In this document: one piece after another, positions 5,224 through 5,268 of the stretch
Layout of the letters: each line of letters starts with the position of its first letter
How positions within the stretch are numbered: position 1 is the first letter of the stretch
NCBI GenBank assembly: GCA_902795715.1
Contig: CADBME010000256.1
Location: 1 to 5,268 of the forward strand
DNA from: an uncultured Lachnospiraceae bacterium
GTDB taxonomy: Bacteria; Bacillota_A; Clostridia; Lachnospirales; Lachnospiraceae
Reading direction: 5' to 3'
DNA length: 5,268 bases
Made by a program: the position numbers and the translations under genes
Notes under the pieces: model-generated
Told to the model about the DNA's origin: nothing
Seen by the model: the letters and a program-made list of their open reading frames with translations, nothing else
Database searches by the model: none

Positions 5224-5268
5224 CTTCCTGTTCAAGGCCGGATACGGCCAGATACCACAGGCTATCCC
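5210..5268 (-). CDS. tnpB: C-terminal end of a TnpB-like (IS200/IS605 OrfB) protein, partial
   Basis: The frame entering from the window edge encodes DSLWYLAVSGLEQEAPTS and stops at TAG (5212-5210). TnpB proteins of IS605/IS1341-type elements often end in a poorly conserved tail closing on (K/E)QEAP followed by a few residues, because the codons GAAGCCCCCA also form the right-end hairpin; both are seen here. TnpB is an RNA-guided DNA nuclease related to Cas12, with its catalytic RuvC residues and zinc ribbon far upstream of what is visible. The call rests on 18 residues plus the hairpin, so the intactness of the gene and the presence of a TnpA partner cannot be judged. The next gene downstream is about 500 bases away and looks unrelated. 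Confidence 0.55.
   Translation of the reverse strand, partial: DSLWYLAVSGLEQEAPTS

Larger units (their letters stand above)
5183..5268 (-). ncRNA. Possible 3' part of a TnpB-associated omega/reRNA scaffold
   Basis: In IS200/IS605-family elements the guide RNA of TnpB overlaps the 3' end of tnpB and the right end, and its guide is the flanking DNA just past the element. Here the minus strand has small stem-loops in that position: GGCCG-TATC-CGGCC (5249-5236), then the bulged right-end hairpin (5223-5192). If the element ends near the TCAC at 5186-5183, the guide would start with AGAGCAAATGATGATC (5182-5167). This is inferred from position and folding only, and the 5' part is outside the window. 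Confidence 0.3.

Noticed and set aside
5148..5268. Plus-strand open frame starting MGMRGILIIICS that runs to the window end
   Set aside because: It is antisense to the TnpB tail and right-end hairpin, has only a weak AGAGG at a poor distance, and shows no recognisable motif; the minus-strand reading explains the same bases better.

Overview
The window suggests a low-to-moderate GC Clostridia genome, most likely a member of the Lachnospiraceae. The grounds are AGGAGG-type ribosome binding sites, near-consensus vegetative (sigma-A) promoters, a CIRCE heat-shock operator and the type of Lon, J-domain and PepD proteins encoded. The placement is inferred from protein style, not from a database match. 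Every gene I accept lies on the minus strand, so reading from the high-coordinate end gives the order of transcription.

Region 1 (5268 to about 5180) holds the last 18 codons of what I read as a TnpB protein and a bulged hairpin typical of an IS200/IS605-type right end. It may also encode the 3' part of a guide (omega/reRNA) transcript. Region 2 (about 5180 to 4770) is AT-rich and has no convincing gene. Region 3 (4769 to 3795) is a self-contained unit: promoter, three 11-bp-spaced direct repeats over the -35, a secreted GH114-like glycosidase gene, and a strong hairpin terminator.

Region 4 (3714 to 986) begins with a strong promoter containing a perfect inverted repeat. It drives a class II (zinc-finger-less, CbpA-like) J-domain co-chaperone gene, followed 70 nt later by pepD, an M20C aminoacyl-histidine dipeptidase. 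No terminator separates these two genes. Region 5 (928 to 1) holds a TTGACA-N17-TATGAT promoter, a hairpin at the predicted 5' end of the mRNA, a 16/18-match CIRCE element and the first 254 codons of lon, which runs off the window.

Regions 4 and 5 look like a protein-quality-control neighbourhood: a co-chaperone to hold or hand over unfolded proteins, an ATP-dependent protease to cut them into peptides, and a dipeptidase to finish dipeptides. The CIRCE box places lon under the HrcA heat-shock repressor. The most interesting signals are the HrcA control of lon, the unidentified operator on the J-protein promoter, the PhoB/PhoP-like repeats in front of the glycosidase, and the TnpB/right-end remnant with its possible guide.
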